Shown in pieces: positions 36,505 through 44,405 of a stretch of 64,000 nucleotides of DNA. The notes beneath the pieces were generated by a model, which saw only the letters and a list, made by a program, of their open reading frames with translations, had not been told where the DNA came from and ran no database searches. The translations under genes were made by a program, and so were the position numbers. Position 1 is the first letter of the stretch. Every line of letters begins with the position of its first letter. The stretch is from Saprospirales bacterium (GTDB lineage: Bacteria > Bacteroidota > Bacteroidia > Chitinophagales > Saprospiraceae), in contig PAAY01000064.1 in NCBI GenBank assembly GCA_002698985.1, positions 46,064 to 110,063 of the forward strand. The letters are read 5' to 3'.

Positions 36505-37413
36505 TTGAACAGGTTCCTCATTCACATAGCTCTTTTCGTCTCAATACTTTGTCCTGCCGGTCTTTCAGCCCAGGGAGGAGCCAGCCCTTTCGACCTGATT
36601 CCCCGTCTCAACCAACAAGCGGATTCCGTAAGCATTGCCGTTTCATCCAATCCATTTGACATCGTGCCTCCCATTGCGTCCAGCAATGCGTCCAGCAGTG
36701 CTCCGGGCTTTTCCGTCACCAAAAAAGATACAGAACAAAGTGCCCGGGACCGGCTGAACATTTTACGAAGGTTTCAATTTGCCGCTGTGCTGGTCATGCT
36801 CGTCTGGATGACGCTGCTTTTCATCATCTTCAGGGTTTTCATCGTCAAAGTCTGGGATGCATTTCTGAATGAGAACATCCTCAACCAACTGATGCGTGAA
36901 CGCTCGCCGGGCAGCAGTCTGGCCATGCTGTTGTTTTACCTCTACTTCGTTTACAACGCCGGATTGTTCCTTTTCCTCAGCCTTTCAGAATTTGACCAAC
37001 ACCTTCACGACAGTAACCTGATAGGGCTTCTTCTGGTCGCTGGAGGTATCGGTCTGTACCTGCTGATCAAGCACTTTGAATGGTCAGCGCTGAGCACCAT
37101 TCTCCCGGCACAAAAGGAATTATCCACCTTCAGCTTCACCCACATGGTTTTCAATATTGTCATAGGATTGCTGCTGGTTCCGGTAATTCTGTTTGTCGCA
37201 TACGCCCCTGAATCAATCAAAATTTACGCGATTTACACCGGCATAGCAGTCTTCGGGCTGGTGTACCTATACCTTTCTCTCAGAGGCCTGCTGCTGTCCG
37301 GCCGCTTTCTGGCTCAGAACAAGATTCACTTTTTGTTGTATCTTTGCGCCGCTGAAATTGCACCTGTTCTGGTGGTCATAAAGCTGCTTCAGAACATTGC
37401 CCAGACAGCCTGA
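36505..37413 (+). CDS. DUF4271 membrane protein (TTG start)
   Basis: A 302-residue protein. The preferred start is the TTG at 36505, which gives a clean signal peptide (MNRFLIHIALFVSILCPAG, cleaved near LSAQ) and fits the promoter box at 36462. An upstream TTG at 36391 would precede that box. After a low-complexity linker (SSNASSSAPG) come about seven transmembrane helices from residue 90 to the end, typical of DUF4271, a Bacteroidota family usually located just before hemD. Its function is unknown. The hemD gene begins 34 bases downstream. Confidence 0.8.
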   Translation: MNRFLIHIALFVSILCPAGLSAQGGASPFDLIPRLNQQADSVSIAVSSNPFDIVPPIASSNASSSAPGFSVTKKDTEQSARDRLNILRRFQFAAVLVMLVWMTLLFIIFRVFIVKVWDAFLNENILNQLMRERSPGSSLAMLLFYLYFVYNAGLFLFLSLSEFDQHLHDSNLIGLLLVAGGIGLYLLIKHFEWSALSTILPAQKELSTFSFTHMVFNIVIGLLLVPVILFVAYAPESIKIYAIYTGIAVFGLVYLYLSLRGLLLSGRFLAQNKIHFLLYLCAAEIAPVLVVIKLLQNIAQTA

Positions 37414-37447
37414 ATGACTACAGAAAAAACAAATCTTGCCTAAACGA

Positions 37448-38236
37448 ATGGATGTTTTGAACGACAAACAATACGTTGAGACTTACAAAAAGGTCAAAAC
37501 CATTCTGATCTCTCAACCCAAGCCAGAACGCTCCCCCTATTACACGCTGGAAGAAAAATTCGGATTGACCATTGACTGGCGTCCGTTCATTCATGTAGAG
37601 CCTGTTTCTGCAAAAGAGTACCGCAAAAACAGGATTTACCCCAATGAATTTTCTGCGATCATCTTTACCAGCAAAACGGCCATCGATCACTTTTTCAGAC
37701 TTTGCGAAGAGCTGCGCATCAAAATGTCGCAGGACACCAAGTACTTCTGCCTGTCTGAAGCCGTGGCCAACTACCTGCAAAAGTTCATCGTTTACCGCAA
37801 GCGCAAGGTCTTTTCAGGGCATCGCACCGTTCAGGATCTGAAACCCTACCTGCTAAAGCACAAAAAGGAAAAGTTCCTGCTGCCCTGCTCCAACCTCGGT
37901 TCTCAAAACCTGGGGGTTTTCCTCGATGAAAACAAGTTCGACTGGGCAGAGGTCATGATGTACAAAACAGTCAGCAGTGACCTCAGCGATCTGAAAGACA
38001 TCTATTATGACGTGATCGTATTCTTCAGCCCGTTTGATATCCAGGCTTTGTACGATAACTTCCCTGATTTTGAACAAAAGGAAACGAGGCTGGCGGTTTT
38101 TGGGAAGAAAACCCTGGAAGCTTTGAAGGAAAGGGGCTTGTACTGTAACATCCACGCACCCTCTCCTGAAACACCCTCTATGACCATGGCCCTGGAGAAT
38201 TACCTCATGATCTCCAACAAAGACGATCTTCAGTAA
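37448..38236 (+). CDS. hemD: Uroporphyrinogen-III synthase-like protein
   Basis: A 262-residue protein of the divergent Bacteroidota HemD group, which closes hydroxymethylbilane to uroporphyrinogen III in haem synthesis. Start ATG at 37448 (MDVLNDKQYV); a TTG four codons earlier is possible. Characteristic pieces are IDWRPFIHVEPV near 45, FSAIIFTSKTAIDHFF near 70, LLPCSNLGSQNL near 145 and YYDVIVFFSPFDIQAL near 190 (the usual hemD has FTSxxxV here). The family is poorly conserved, so the call rests partly on the DUF4271 neighbour. A terminator follows. Confidence 0.82.
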   Translation: MDVLNDKQYVETYKKVKTILISQPKPERSPYYTLEEKFGLTIDWRPFIHVEPVSAKEYRKNRIYPNEFSAIIFTSKTAIDHFFRLCEELRIKMSQDTKYFCLSEAVANYLQKFIVYRKRKVFSGHRTVQDLKPYLLKHKKEKFLLPCSNLGSQNLGVFLDENKFDWAEVMMYKTVSSDLSDLKDIYYDVIVFFSPFDIQALYDNFPDFEQKETRLAVFGKKTLEALKERGLYCNIHAPSPETPSMTMALENYLMISNKDDLQ

Positions 38237-38316
38237 TTTGATCAAGAGCACTTGAGGCTTGAATAGTCCCTTACATCAATCTTCAAGTTGTTTTCTCATA
38301 GTATGTTTGTAACAAG

Positions 38317-38351
38317 CCCCGGCCGCCATTGGCAGCCGGGGACTTTTGTTT
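38317..38351 (+). terminator. Terminator after hemD
   Basis: Arms CCCCGGC (38317-38323) and GCCGGGG (38335-38341) followed by ACTTTTGTTT, about 80 bases after the hemD stop. Confidence 0.65.
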
Positions 38352-38395
38352 CAGGGCCTTTGTTATGATTCTTCAGTAATCGAAAAGGGGCATGC

Positions 38396-39598
38396 TCATG
38401 GCATCTCAAAGAAAGCAGCGCTGCTGCCGACCCAGGTTTTGTCCTTGTTGTAGCGCACGCCTATCATTTCGCCTTTGCTGAGCCTGATCAGACTGATAAG
38501 CAGCTCGGGCCTCGGGGCATCCTGTTCCCAGATGTGCATCATCCGGATTTCAACCTTGGCAGGCTCATCGGGTGTCTGAATGACGGGTACGTATTTTACC
38601 TTTTTTTGAAGGATGTAATTTGCGCGCTCCTCTTCCGGAATGTTTTCAATATCAGCTTTGGTAGGACTGAGAATAACCCCCTGGCCAGAGAATGAATACA
38701 GCGGTTTCAGCACATAATTCTGCAAGGAATCGTAGCCTCCCTCCCATTCATGGAGGAACCAGCTTTCGGGCACATAAGGACTCTTGAGAAAAGGCAACGT
38801 GTGTTTGCTGATCCGGAAGAACCAGTGGGGATGTCCTACCCACCTGAAGTCGTATTCTTTCTGGAAGTAAAACTCCCTTTTGAGGTCGCGGTATTTGTAC
38901 AGCTCGTCAAAAATGGTGCGGTTGTACAAACGCTCCACCTTTACCTTCCGGCCCTTCTCATTCAGGTAATAAGCCACTTTGCCTTCCACCTTGAGGTCGG
39001 TGATGTTCACCACTTTGACTCCCAGCGCCTTTTCAGTCAGCCAGAAATCCACCCGTGTGTTTTGCGTTTCCGGAAAGATTTCCAACAGGACTACATTTTC
39101 AGGGTCAGCATCACCAACGATGGTGTTTCTCAGTTTCTGAACATACTCCTCTTCTCCTGAAACTCCGAACAGGTGCGGCATCTCCTGAGGGATGTCGAAG
39201 GCCTCCCGGTAGCTGCGTGCAAGCAAGTCCTGGTAAAAAAACAGCGACGGAAAACCCTGTATCTCTATCAGTTGAGGAACGAGATCTCCATTCTCGCCTT
39301 CGCACAAGCCAAAATCCATCATCAGAAATGCCGTGTGATCGGTTTCTCCGGGCACAAAGTTCTCGGGCAACAACGCCCCTTCCGACAGCTGCTTGAAATC
39401 CGGGCGGCAAATTAAATCACTTAGGCTTTCGCAAGCCTCCAACAACTGGCGGGTCAGTCGTTCAGGAACAAAAATGGGCGTTTCACTAACGCGAAAACTG
39501 GGGCGCTCACCAGCCTCTCGTTCTATCAGTGACAACAGGCGTTCGTACTTTTCCTCAGAAAAGTTGGTGTTGTAATCCTTTCTCAGATGAGGGATCAT
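38396..39598 (-). CDS. ATP-grasp-like protein, third gene of the cassette
   Basis: A 400-residue soluble protein of a family I do not know by name. The C-terminal part has ATP-grasp features: VLKPLYSFSGQGVIL near 293 is a lysine plus glycine-rich ATP-binding strand-loop, YILQKKVKYVPV near 325 resembles the adenine-side strand, and VEIRMMHIWEQD near 346 could hold metal ligands. The N-terminal 250 residues are rich in acidic and aromatic residues (FLMMDFGLCEGENGDLVPQ, quoted in parts). The order of elements is reminiscent of glutathionylspermidine-synthetase-like ligases. Start ATG at 39598, 26 bases after the amidotransferase. It probably acts with the other two cassette genes in making an amide or peptide bond. 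Confidence 0.7.
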   Translation of the reverse strand: MIPHLRKDYNTNFSEEKYERLLSLIEREAGERPSFRVSETPIFVPERLTRQLLEACESLSDLICRPDFKQLSEGALLPENFVPGETDHTAFLMMDFGLCEGENGDLVPQLIEIQGFPSLFFYQDLLARSYREAFDIPQEMPHLFGVSGEEEYVQKLRNTIVGDADPENVVLLEIFPETQNTRVDFWLTEKALGVKVVNITDLKVEGKVAYYLNEKGRKVKVERLYNRTIFDELYKYRDLKREFYFQKEYDFRWVGHPHWFFRISKHTLPFLKSPYVPESWFLHEWEGGYDSLQNYVLKPLYSFSGQGVILSPTKADIENIPEEERANYILQKKVKYVPVIQTPDEPAKVEIRMMHIWEQDAPRPELLISLIRLSKGEMIGVRYNKDKTWVGSSAAFFEMP

Positions 39599-39624
39599 AA
39601 CGCACAGGAATGATGAGTGTGTGT

Positions 39625-40491
39625 TTAATTGTTGTGTACTACAGCCCGCTTGCGCAACTCCCTGATTGACCGGTAAAGGAACAAGGGAAGCACGAGCTTA
39701 TAAGTCCTGTCCAACTTGTCGGGATCTTTCAGTCTCTCCACCATTTTGAAATAGGCCTCAGCACCGTATTCATCGATCACAGCTTTGATGCGGTCTTCTT
39801 CGAAAAAATAAACCCGCATACCCGCCGGATCTGCTTCAGGGTGAAACTGAGTGCCCACCATTTCCTCCGAAAAGCGCACAGCCATCATGGCTCTGGGCAA
39901 CTCCGGACGATCGCGTTCTTTCTCTATGCAAAGCAGCTTGATGCCCAGCTCCGCCATGCGGTCGAAGTTGGGGTCAACCACCTGAAACTCTCTGAAATCA
40001 CCTACCCAAAAAGGGTTGGGAAGTTCTGCGAACAGCCACTCCTTTTTACCTTCCTCCGTCTTGTACACGGGGAAGATGCCGAAAGATTTTTCACGCCTTC
40101 GGGTAATGCTTCCAATACCGAAATGATGGCAAGCCATCTGGAAAGAATGGCAAATGAAAAAGGCGAATTTCCGGGCTGCGCCCTCCTGTTTATTGTGGTT
40201 CCACAACTGGTCAATCAAGTTGTGAAACGGTTTCAGCCAGGCTTCGTCACCAACCAGTGGGTTGCCGGGGCCGCCGGAGAAGATGTAGATATCGTGACTG
40301 AGATCCGGCACCTGAATTTTCGACCGTACGTCAAAGACTTCGAGCTGTACTTCCGGTTTGAACTGGTTAATGATCCGCCGGAGGTTTCTCATGCCGAGGT
40401 TGGGTGTACCCTCGTACATGTCAATGAGGGCCACTTTCACTGGCGGCGTTTCCGCTGCATCCCCGGTATTTTCAAATTTGCTCACGGTCAT
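39625..40491 (-). CDS. Class I glutamine amidotransferase, cassette gene 2
   Basis: A 288-residue protein with a GATase-1 fold. The nucleophile is Cys114 in FFICHSFQMACHHFG, and His217 and Glu219 in GTQFHPEADP complete the triad. The oxyanion strand IYIFSGGPGNPL lies at about 68-79. The elbow CHSFQ differs from the standard GxCLGxQ of GuaA, CarA or TrpG. The C-terminal 60 residues (IKAVIDEYGAEAYFKMVERL and following) are an extra helical tail. It should release ammonia from glutamine, or hydrolyse a gamma-glutamyl amide, for a partner. The ATG overlaps the stop of the ATP-grasp gene (ATGA), so the two are translationally coupled. Confidence 0.85.
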   Translation of the reverse strand: MTVSKFENTGDAAETPPVKVALIDMYEGTPNLGMRNLRRIINQFKPEVQLEVFDVRSKIQVPDLSHDIYIFSGGPGNPLVGDEAWLKPFHNLIDQLWNHNKQEGAARKFAFFICHSFQMACHHFGIGSITRRREKSFGIFPVYKTEEGKKEWLFAELPNPFWVGDFREFQVVDPNFDRMAELGIKLLCIEKERDRPELPRAMMAVRFSEEMVGTQFHPEADPAGMRVYFFEEDRIKAVIDEYGAEAYFKMVERLKDPDKLDRTYKLVLPLFLYRSIRELRKRAVVHNN

Positions 40492-41468
40492 TTCTTTTTG
40501 GTGGTTTTGCGGCTTTTCTTCTCACCGGCACCTACAGCCTCTTTTACAAAGCTGCCCCAGGTGAGGTTCATCTTTCCTTCCTCGTGCTGCTGCGCCCGTT
40601 CAATGGCGTAATTGGCAGCATTCTCCACCACCCACTCGAAGTTCTCTTTCCCAACGGAATTGACATCAGCGTCCGGTGCCGGATTGCAAAAGTCAATGGC
40701 CAATGGCACACCATCCCTCACCGCAAATTCCACGGTATTGAAATCGTAACCAAGTGCTTCGCAAAGGCGGATGACGTATTCTTCCATGGTAGCCATCAAC
40801 TCATCAGACACTTCAAAATCTGCCACATACCTCAAATGGTGGGGGTTGCGGGGCTCGTAGGGCATGATGCGCACATACTTTCTTCCGATGCAATAACAGC
40901 GGAAGTAGGCATCAAATTCAACCGCTTCCTGAAACATCATCACCAGTTGGCCGGTCTCGTTGTAAGCGTTGAACACTTCCGCCCAGTTGTTCACTTTGTA
41001 AACACTCTTCCATCCGCCGCCGGCATGTGGCTTCATGAATGCAGGAAAACCGCCGAGGTATTCGATCATCTCCTCCCACTCCAAGGGAAATTTCAAGTTG
41101 GTGAAACTTTCCGAAGAAGTATCGTCCGGGTGCTCCTTACTGGGTAAGAGCACCGTTTTGGGAACCGGAACGCCGATCTGGTCTGCCAACACATTGTTGA
41201 AGAACTTCTCATCAGCACTCCACCAGAATGGGTTGTTGATGACTGCGGTGCCCGTGGCAGCAGCATTTTTCAGGTAAGCCCTGTAAAAAGGCACATCCTG
41301 AGATATGCGGTCCACGATGACGGCATAGCCGCACGGCTTGTTCATGTAAACTTCATCAACCGTTACCGGTTCGGCAACAATGCCATCGATGTGTTTTGAA
41401 TTGATGCGCTCGACGAAGGCTTTGGGAAAGGTGCGTTCTTTACCGAAGAGGATCCCGATTTTTTTCAT
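40488..41468 (-). CDS. RimK-like ATP-grasp ligase, cassette gene 1
   Basis: A 326-residue ATP-grasp ligase. The N-terminus KKIGILFGKERTFPKAFVERI is the pre-ATP-grasp strand-loop, FPAFMKPHAGGGWKSVYKV near 143 is the ATP-binding glycine loop with its lysine, and NTVEFAVRDGVPLAIDFCNPAPDAD near 245 (in parts: VEFAVRDG, AIDFCNPAPD) carries the metal-binding acid and asparagine. Such enzymes couple a carboxyl-phosphate to an amine. A lysine-rich tail (KKSRKTTKKK) ends the protein. First gene of the minus-strand cassette, ATG at 41468, preceded by a promoter box and a hairpin in the leader. Substrates are unknown. Confidence 0.85.
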   Translation of the reverse strand: MKKIGILFGKERTFPKAFVERINSKHIDGIVAEPVTVDEVYMNKPCGYAVIVDRISQDVPFYRAYLKNAAATGTAVINNPFWWSADEKFFNNVLADQIGVPVPKTVLLPSKEHPDDTSSESFTNLKFPLEWEEMIEYLGGFPAFMKPHAGGGWKSVYKVNNWAEVFNAYNETGQLVMMFQEAVEFDAYFRCYCIGRKYVRIMPYEPRNPHHLRYVADFEVSDELMATMEEYVIRLCEALGYDFNTVEFAVRDGVPLAIDFCNPAPDADVNSVGKENFEWVVENAANYAIERAQQHEEGKMNLTWGSFVKEAVGAGEKKSRKTTKKK

Positions 41469-41507
41469 GTGGAGGAAATTTTCACAGTATGTTTAAGTGA
41501 ATGACCA

Positions 41508-41534
41508 TTTTGAGAAAAACTGTTTCTCTCAAAA
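41508..41534 (-). promoter_or_regulatory. Hairpin in the leader of the ATP-grasp cassette
   Basis: Arms TTTTGAGA (41508-41515) and TCTCAAAA (41527-41534) with an 11-base loop. If transcription starts near 41536 as the promoter box predicts, the hairpin forms the extreme 5' end of the mRNA, where it could stabilise the message or bind a regulator. Confidence 0.4.
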
Positions 41535-41542
41535 AAGCAAGG

Positions 41543-41550
41543 CAAAACTA
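41543..41550 (-). promoter_or_regulatory. -7 box of the ATP-grasp cassette
   Basis: Reads TAGTTTTG on the minus strand, matching TAnnTTTG; no clear -33 element. Predicted leader about 68 bases. Confidence 0.4.
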
Positions 41551-41745
41551 AATGAAGCCCTAGGTATTTCGGCTACCTGAGGCCTATAAAGATTATGGAA
41601 TCCAGCCTTTTATACCCAAGCGCTTGAATCAGGGGGAGCACCTGGCAGAAATGGAACAGGAACATTCAAGAATTAATGAACACCAGAGCTGAGTCTTCCA
41701 GGGCTCCTAATTACAATCAGTGTAACAGGTTGACCTGCTTATCTT

Positions 41746-41753
41746 AAATTTGC
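41746..41753 (+). promoter_or_regulatory. -7 box of the SDR gene
   Basis: TAAATTTG matches TAnnTTTG. TTG at 41731-41733 is closer than the usual -33 spacing. Confidence 0.35.
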
Positions 41754-41815
41754 CATCCTTTCAATCACCGGGCACTTTTTAGGGACCCGGCAAACCATGG
41801 TTCACCTATCCATTC

Positions 41816-42517
41816 ATGAACGCAATCATTACAGGGGCCTCACGCGGAATCGGAAAAGCCATCGCCTACAAATTTGCATCCGAAGGCTTCAACCTGGCCT
41901 TGTGCTCACGGACCCACTCGCACCTGGAGGAACTAGCCAACGAACTCAGGGCTTTATACCCCGGCATCGAGGTCATTTTCCAGGCCACGGACGTGAGTAA
42001 AAAGGAGGAAGTCCTTGCATTTGCAAAACTTGTCAATTCAACCTGGGGCATGGTGGATGTATTGATCAACAATGCAGGAATTTTTATCCCCGGTGAAATC
42101 CACAATGAAGCTGACGGTGCGCTGGAACAAATGATGCAAACCAACCTTTACAGTGCTTACTACCTGACACGGGCGGTGCTGCCGCAAATGTTTTCGTCGG
42201 AAAAACCACACATTTTCAATATGTGTTCTGTAGCCAGCCTCTTCGCCTATCCAAATGGCGGCTCCTACAGCATTTCAAAATTTGCACTGCTGGGTTTTTC
42301 AAAGGTTTTGAGAGAAGAGCTGAAACATAAACGGGTGCGGGTAACTTCCATCCTCCCCGGGGCCACCTGGACCGACTCCTGGGCAGGCTCAGGGCAGGCA
42401 CCCGAGCGAATGATGAAACCATCAGACATTGCCATGGCCATCTGGAACGCTTATCAAATGAGTGAGCAAACCGTGGTGGAAGAAATTTTGCTCCGGCCAC
42501 AGTTGGGCGATATCTGA
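41816..42517 (+). CDS. Short-chain dehydrogenase/reductase
   Basis: A 233-residue classical SDR. The cofactor-binding motif TGASRGIG is at residues 6-13, NNAG at 85-88, and the active site YSISK at 151-155 with an upstream serine in MCSVAS (137-141). SRT at 31-33 after the second strand hints at NADP preference. The substrate is unknown. The annotation often given to similar proteins, 3-oxoacyl-ACP reductase, cannot be supported here because there are no fatty-acid genes nearby. Start ATG at 41816; probably a single-gene transcript from the box at 41746. Confidence 0.88.
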   Translation: MNAIITGASRGIGKAIAYKFASEGFNLALCSRTHSHLEELANELRALYPGIEVIFQATDVSKKEEVLAFAKLVNSTWGMVDVLINNAGIFIPGEIHNEADGALEQMMQTNLYSAYYLTRAVLPQMFSSEKPHIFNMCSVASLFAYPNGGSYSISKFALLGFSKVLREELKHKRVRVTSILPGATWTDSWAGSGQAPERMMKPSDIAMAIWNAYQMSEQTVVEEILLRPQLGDI

Positions 42518-42604
42518 TATGGATTGCCGGGGCATCACAGGTTTTGGCCTGCAACGAGATTCACCGAAAGGCCAAAAGTGTTATCGCATGAAGCCCAGCA
42601 ATTG

Positions 42605-42612
42605 TATTTTTG
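42605..42612 (+). promoter_or_regulatory. -7 box of the bifunctional nuclease gene
   Basis: TATTTTTG matches TAnnTTTG; predicted leader about 105 bases. Confidence 0.4.
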
Positions 42613-42724
42613 AATTTTGAAATTGAATTTCGCAAGGCTCTTGCAGCCAAATTGAAACATCAGCCGGGAGGGCATTCTGACTCACAAAGCTCTAAACCGG
42701 CAATACGACATCACTGCTGAAATC

Positions 42725-43333
42725 ATGGACATGAAGAAGATTGAACTGGATATTGTTGCGCTTTCCCATTCGGTATCACAATCACACAACTACGCCGTCG
42801 TTCTGGGTGAGCAAAACGGTTCCAGAAGGTTGCCCATCGTTATCGGAGGTTTTGAAGCTCAAGCCATTGCAGTGGCCATGGAGCACATGACTCCCAACAG
42901 ACCGCTGACACACGACCTGTTCAAAAACGCAATGGAAACCTTCAAGATTGAATTGAAGGAAGTCATCATCAACAACCTCCTGGACGGCATTTTCTACGCA
43001 GTGCTGGTATGTGAAAAAGACGGTGAGACCTATGAAATAGACTCCCGCACTTCCGATGCATTGGCCATGGCGGTCCGTTTCAACTGCCCCATCTACACCT
43101 ATGAATTCATCCTGGATGCCGCCGGGGTGGTATTGGAGGAACCGGAGCAGGCCACTGCCAAAAAGGAGAGACCCAAGCGCAGCCGCGCAGCCAAAAGGGA
43201 AAAGCCGGCTTCATTGACCTCGTATTCTCTGGAAGAACTCAACCAACTTCTGGAAGAAGTGATCGCCAACGAAGATTACGAACAAGCCGCCAAAATCCGG
43301 GATGAAATGAAAAGGAGGAAGGAGCAGGGCTAA
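42725..43333 (+). CDS. Bifunctional nuclease domain protein with UVR motif
   Basis: A 202-residue protein. Residues 5-135 form a DUF151/bifunctional nuclease domain (RRLPIVIGGFEAQAIAVAME near 33, DSRTSDALAMAVRF near 104). After a basic linker (KKERPKRSRAAKREK) the C-terminus has a UVR motif (LEEVIANEDYEQAAKIRDEM near 175), the helical hairpin that binds UvrB/UvrC or Clp partners. The family is linked to nucleic-acid metabolism, with a plant member showing DNase/RNase activity. The annotated ATG at 42725 is two codons before a second ATG (MKKIELDIVALSHS) that may be the true start. Confidence 0.88.
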   Translation: MDMKKIELDIVALSHSVSQSHNYAVVLGEQNGSRRLPIVIGGFEAQAIAVAMEHMTPNRPLTHDLFKNAMETFKIELKEVIINNLLDGIFYAVLVCEKDGETYEIDSRTSDALAMAVRFNCPIYTYEFILDAAGVVLEEPEQATAKKERPKRSRAAKREKPASLTSYSLEELNQLLEEVIANEDYEQAAKIRDEMKRRKEQG

Positions 43334-43354
43334 GCCTTGTTTTTTCTGCCTCAA

Positions 43355-43389
43355 GAAAAAGCCACCGCCACCATGTCGGTGGCTTTTTC
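43355..43389. terminator. Bidirectional terminator between convergent genes
   Basis: Arms GAAAAAGCCACCG (43355-43367) and CGGTGGCTTTTTC (43377-43389) pair perfectly over 13 bases. The right arm overlaps the stop codon of the oxidoreductase gene on the minus strand. Confidence 0.9.
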
Positions 43390-44380
43390 AGTATCCGCTG
43401 ATGTCTTCGGAAACATCCTCGTTGATCAGCTCGATGATTTGCAGGTCCCGTTCTGCCAACGACAGGTTGAAACGAGGTTCCTTGCCGGATCTCAAGGCCT
43501 TTTTGAAATCCTCGAACATGGCTTTGTAGCCGGAGATATCCCGCAGGCCGGGAAAAATGAGTTTCCACCTTTTCCCCCTTACAAAAATGAAAAGCCCGTT
43601 GGACTCGAAAGTGATGGACCCTTTTGTTCCATAAGCTTTTGACAGGCGCAGACCTTTGAACAGGGAGTCCACTTCCCAGGAATAAAGCAATGTGCCAACG
43701 GCCCCTTCGGCAAATTTTGCCACCACCTGCACGCTGCGCTCCATGCCCGTTTGCTCTCCGGGAATGAAACCCTGCACCGTCTGTATGTGGTAACCAAGAT
43801 TCGAAAGGTAGTTCACCCAGTGTATCCCCCCTTCAAACAAGGCGCCACCGCCGGCCTGGGAGATGTCATCCCGCCAGTTTTCCGTCTTTTGTTTTTTCAG
43901 GGCATTGATCACCACAAACTTCACATCGCCAATGATGCCGCTTCCCAGCAGATCCTGCAGGTGTTTGAGCGAAGGCTTGTAAAAATAATTTTCAGCCACC
44001 ATGACCTGCACCTTGTGTTCTTCCTGCGCCTCCCTGATCAACGCAAAGTCACTCGAATTCAGAAACGGGGGTTTTTCTACGATGACGTGTTTTCCGGCCT
44101 TAATCGCATCGAGGGTAAGCTTCAGGTGCTGCACCGGCGGTGTAAGCACCATCACCACATCCACATCCGGCGATTGGATGGCAGCTTCGTAACCCTCGAA
44201 AGCACCGGCTCCTTTGTATTTGCGGTTGTACTTGTTGGCTTTCTCCAGAGAGCGGCTGGCATAATAGATCCTGACATCTTTGTGGCTTGCCAGGGTCTTG
44301 CTGTGGATCCGGGCGGCAAAGCCACAGCCAAGCATGGCGATTCGGATGGGCTTGCCGACAGGTATGGGTTTGTAAGGCAT
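43388..44380 (-). CDS. Gfo/Idh/MocA-family oxidoreductase
   Basis: A 330-residue NAD(P)-dependent sugar or cyclitol dehydrogenase. Start ATG at 44380 (MPYKPIPVGKPIRIA); a TTG far upstream would run into the neighbouring gene. The Rossmann motif IAMLGCGFAARIHSKTL is near residue 14, and the family EKP motif occurs in GKHVIVEKPPFLNS near 95. The Lys97-type residue and His in GGIHWVNYLSNLG near 193 are probable active-site residues. It is the last gene of a minus-strand run with a nucleotidyltransferase and a hydrolase, pointing to a sugar nucleotide or cyclitol pathway. Confidence 0.88.
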   Translation of the reverse strand: MPYKPIPVGKPIRIAMLGCGFAARIHSKTLASHKDVRIYYASRSLEKANKYNRKYKGAGAFEGYEAAIQSPDVDVVMVLTPPVQHLKLTLDAIKAGKHVIVEKPPFLNSSDFALIREAQEEHKVQVMVAENYFYKPSLKHLQDLLGSGIIGDVKFVVINALKKQKTENWRDDISQAGGGALFEGGIHWVNYLSNLGYHIQTVQGFIPGEQTGMERSVQVVAKFAEGAVGTLLYSWEVDSLFKGLRLSKAYGTKGSITFESNGLFIFVRGKRWKLIFPGLRDISGYKAMFEDFKKALRSGKEPRFNLSLAERDLQIIELINEDVSEDISGY

Positions 44381-44405
44381 GATTTCTTGTTGTTTCGTCA
44401 CAAAT

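Larger units (their letters stand above)
41469..41815. other. Divergent promoter region
   Basis: 347 bases between the ATP-grasp cassette (left) and the SDR gene (right). It contains a -7 box for each direction (41543-41550 minus; 41746-41753 plus) and a hairpin at 41508-41534. No gene is seen. Confidence 0.55.
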
